64,000 nucleotides of DNA. It comes from G963422705 sp963422705 (lineage in GTDB: Bacteria; Poribacteria; WGA-4E; WGA-3G). This document shows, one piece after another, positions 62,404-64,000 of the stretch. Every line of letters starts with the position of its first letter. Position 1 is the first letter of the stretch. The DNA lies in assembly GCA_963422705.1 (NCBI GenBank), contig OY730443.1, forward strand, positions 930,001-994,000. The letters run 5' to 3'. Under the pieces are notes generated by a model, which ran no database searches, was not told the origin of the DNA, and saw only the letters and a program-made list of their open reading frames with translations. Position numbers and translations under genes: made by a program.

Positions 62404-62432
62404 TTGCATGAGCAAATCGATTTTGCTATACT
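62404..62432 (+). promoter_or_regulatory. Sigma-70-type promoter of the PEP/pyruvate-binding enzyme
   Basis: TTGCAT at 62404-62409 and TATACT at 62427-62432 with a 17-base spacer, about 40 bases before the ATG at 62475, which has GAAGG upstream. Confidence 0.65.
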
Positions 62433-62474
62433 ATATTTCAAGTGCTTTTTAGAACTAGAGTCGGGCGAAGGAAT

Positions 62475-64000
62475 ATGCAATTTATTAAGCATTTCTCAGA
62501 AATTGATTCTGCAGAACTATCACGCGTCGGGGGTAAAGCCTTAAACCTCGGAAAACTGACGCGGTGCGGATTCCGTGTGCCTCAAGGGTTTTGTGTAACA
62601 ACGGATGCCTATCGGTTTGCGATGGATGCAGATATTCGGAAACCGGACACGATTAAGAGTATTGTATTGGCACCGGAACTTATAGCGGAAATTGAGGATG
62701 CCCATAAGACTTTGCAGACTGATACCGTGGCCGTCCGTTCCAGCGCAACTGCCGAGGATTTGCCTGATGCAAGTTTCGCTGGGCAGCAAGATACCTTTTT
62801 GAACGTAACCGCCGATGGGCTATTAGCCGCGCTGAAAGCATGCTGGGCATCTCTCTGGGCTGAACGTGCCATTGCCTATCGCCAAACACACCGCATCCCC
62901 GAAGAAGGATTGGCGATGGCAGTCATCGTCCAAGAGATGTGCGCAGCAGATGTATCGGGTGTCCTGTTCACCAGGAGTCCTTTTTCTGCAGCGGCGGCCA
63001 TTCCTACGAAAGAAAACATCTGTGTTATCGAATCAAATTGGGGGTTGGGCGATTCGGTTGTCTCCGGCGCAGTTACCCCAGATAATTTTCACGTATCGCG
63101 AGAAACAGGCAAGATTGTTGAAAAAAACATTGCCATAAAACGTGAGATGATAACGACTTCTGGAGTCAGCGAAGTACCACTGATTCAACAGAACGTTTCG
63201 AGTTTGACGGATGCACAACTCAAACAACTTGCCCAACTCGGGATGCAGATAGAGACATGCTATGGGCAACCGATGGATATTGAATGGGCCTTCATGGACG
63301 GGGAATTTTTCTTACTGCAAGCGCGGCTCATTACAGGGAAGGATACCACGGGCCGTCCCGAAGACATTGAAAAATTACGCCAGGCCGAGATTCAACGTTT
63401 AGAAAAAGGTATCGATGCCTCTGGAACCATCTGGAGCCATCACAACCTTGCCGAGGTTTTGCCCGCGCCGTTACCAATGACATGGGCGATTATCAAGGAA
63501 TTTATGTCCGGTTCCGGAGGGTTAGGAATTGCTTATCGAACCTTAGGATTTTATCCAAGTGAACGCGTCGATAAAATGGGTATTCTCGATTTAATCTGCG
63601 GACGAATTTACGTGAATTTAAATCGCGAAGCTGAACTCTTTTTTGATGGGTTTCCATTCTCGCATAATTTTAAGGAACTGAAGCGGCATCCGCAAAAGGC
63701 AATGTATGCCCAGGCAGCCCCTAATATTACCCAGAGTTCCATGTCATTTTGGTTCAAACTGCCTTTACACATTGTCCGAATGAGTAAAGCAGAATTACGT
63801 CTGAGGAAACGGCGAATCAATTTTGACGCGTTTTTGACGGAGGATGTATTCCCACAGTTTAACGCCGCTGTTGAAGCCGAACGGCGGTGCGCCTACGAGA
63901 ACTTGTCGAACACGGAATTAGTCAAAAAATTTCAGGCCTGGCAGGACAAAACGCTCCGTGAATTCGCCGCACAAGCCTTGACAGCAACCCTACTTGCAGG
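62475..64000 (+). CDS. PEP/pyruvate-binding domain protein (PEP synthase-like), 3' end beyond the window
   Basis: The frame is open from ATG 62475 to the last base (508 codons seen). Residues 1-330 are the ATP-grasp nucleotide-binding domain of PEP synthase/pyruvate phosphate dikinase: 'VGGKALNLGKLTRCGFRVPQGF', 'VAVRSSATAEDLPDASFAGQQDTFLNV', 'VIVQEMCAADVSGVLFTRSPF', 'ESNWGLGDSVVSGAVTPD' and 'GQPMDIEWAFMDGEFFLLQAR'. The continuation with 'SHHNLAEVLPAPLPMTWAIIKEFM' resembles PEP-utilising phosphotransfer enzymes of the rifampicin phosphotransferase type more than classical PpsA. The swivelling His domain would lie beyond the window. Whether it makes PEP or phosphorylates another substrate cannot be decided here. 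Confidence 0.85.
   Translation, partial: MQFIKHFSEIDSAELSRVGGKALNLGKLTRCGFRVPQGFCVTTDAYRFAMDADIRKPDTIKSIVLAPELIAEIEDAHKTLQTDTVAVRSSATAEDLPDASFAGQQDTFLNVTADGLLAALKACWASLWAERAIAYRQTHRIPEEGLAMAVIVQEMCAADVSGVLFTRSPFSAAAAIPTKENICVIESNWGLGDSVVSGAVTPDNFHVSRETGKIVEKNIAIKREMITTSGVSEVPLIQQNVSSLTDAQLKQLAQLGMQIETCYGQPMDIEWAFMDGEFFLLQARLITGKDTTGRPEDIEKLRQAEIQRLEKGIDASGTIWSHHNLAEVLPAPLPMTWAIIKEFMSGSGGLGIAYRTLGFYPSERVDKMGILDLICGRIYVNLNREAELFFDGFPFSHNFKELKRHPQKAMYAQAAPNITQSSMSFWFKLPLHIVRMSKAELRLRKRRINFDAFLTEDVFPQFNAAVEAERRCAYENLSNTELVKKFQAWQDKTLREFAAQALTATLLA

Noticed and set aside
1..64000. CRISPR array or cas genes
   Set aside because: No regularly spaced repeats with unique spacers were seen; RuvC-type proteins here are TnpB of IS605-type elements, not Cas12.
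1..64000. tRNA or rRNA genes
   Set aside because: No cloverleaf with GTTCGANTC-type arm or rRNA-like stretch was recognised in the intergenic regions, though weak candidates could be missed by eye.

Overview
The window looks like part of a free-living, metabolically broad Gram-negative-type bacterium. The gene set is very like that of Candidatus Poribacteria and related sponge or marine lineages: several Gfo/Idh/MocA dehydrogenases, phytanoyl-CoA-type dioxygenases, a ThuA protein, a sialate O-acetylesterase, secreted proteins ending in a 'NYPNPFNPET' FlgD/T9SS-like domain, a DUF4159 protein and a peptidase-propeller-barrel fusion. This placement is inferred from family content, not from a marker gene.

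Layout. 1-1470: end of a Gfo/Idh/MocA gene and a HAD hydrolase. 4596-1493 (minus): aspartate kinase followed by two iron/2-oxoglutarate dioxygenases. 4680-6562: an intact IS200/IS605 element (tnpA, tnpB, probable omega RNA). 7010-13639: ThuA protein, an ECF sigma / anti-sigma / RseB-like operon continuing into a dienelactone hydrolase and an SDR, then a sialate esterase. 13669-18801: recD2 and threonine synthase with a second tnpB element wedged between them. 18911-22953: a HpaI-type aldolase operon and a divergent Gfo/Idh/MocA gene followed by a probable selenoprotein. 23085-26161: a broken tnpB element that truncates a Gfo/Idh/MocA gene, and an intact relative. 26347-32690: a three-gene defence-like operon (DUF499-type ATPase, DUF1156-type DNA methyltransferase, GIY-YIG nuclease). 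32935-41801: ZIP transporter, secreted glycosidase-like protein, lipoprotein, dioxygenase, FG-GAP protein and a small beta-propeller protein. 41870-51981 (minus): TPR lipoprotein, second lipoprotein, metallopeptidase-barrel fusion, UPF0182 protein, a small DUF5069 gene with an in-frame TGA, pheA and queG. 52274-58641: Gfo/Idh/MocA gene, sugar isomerase plus PIG-L deacetylase, and a DUF4159 protein behind a sigma-54 promoter. 58907-60139: a decayed fourth tnpB element. 60273-64000: NTF2-like lipoprotein, a heptosyltransferase-like enzyme and the start of a PEP/pyruvate-binding enzyme.

The main discoveries are: (1) the ATPase-methyltransferase-GIY-YIG operon; (2) two genes with an in-frame TGA at a conserved redox position followed by a SECIS-like hairpin, one of them a DUF5069 protein where Sec would replace a conserved Cys; (3) four IS200/IS605 tnpB loci, two of which seem to have a relocated RuvC-II glutamate, three of which carry the same small palindromic repeat; (4) a textbook sigma-54 promoter with tandem upstream palindromes. 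Family names come from motif recognition by eye; no database search was run.
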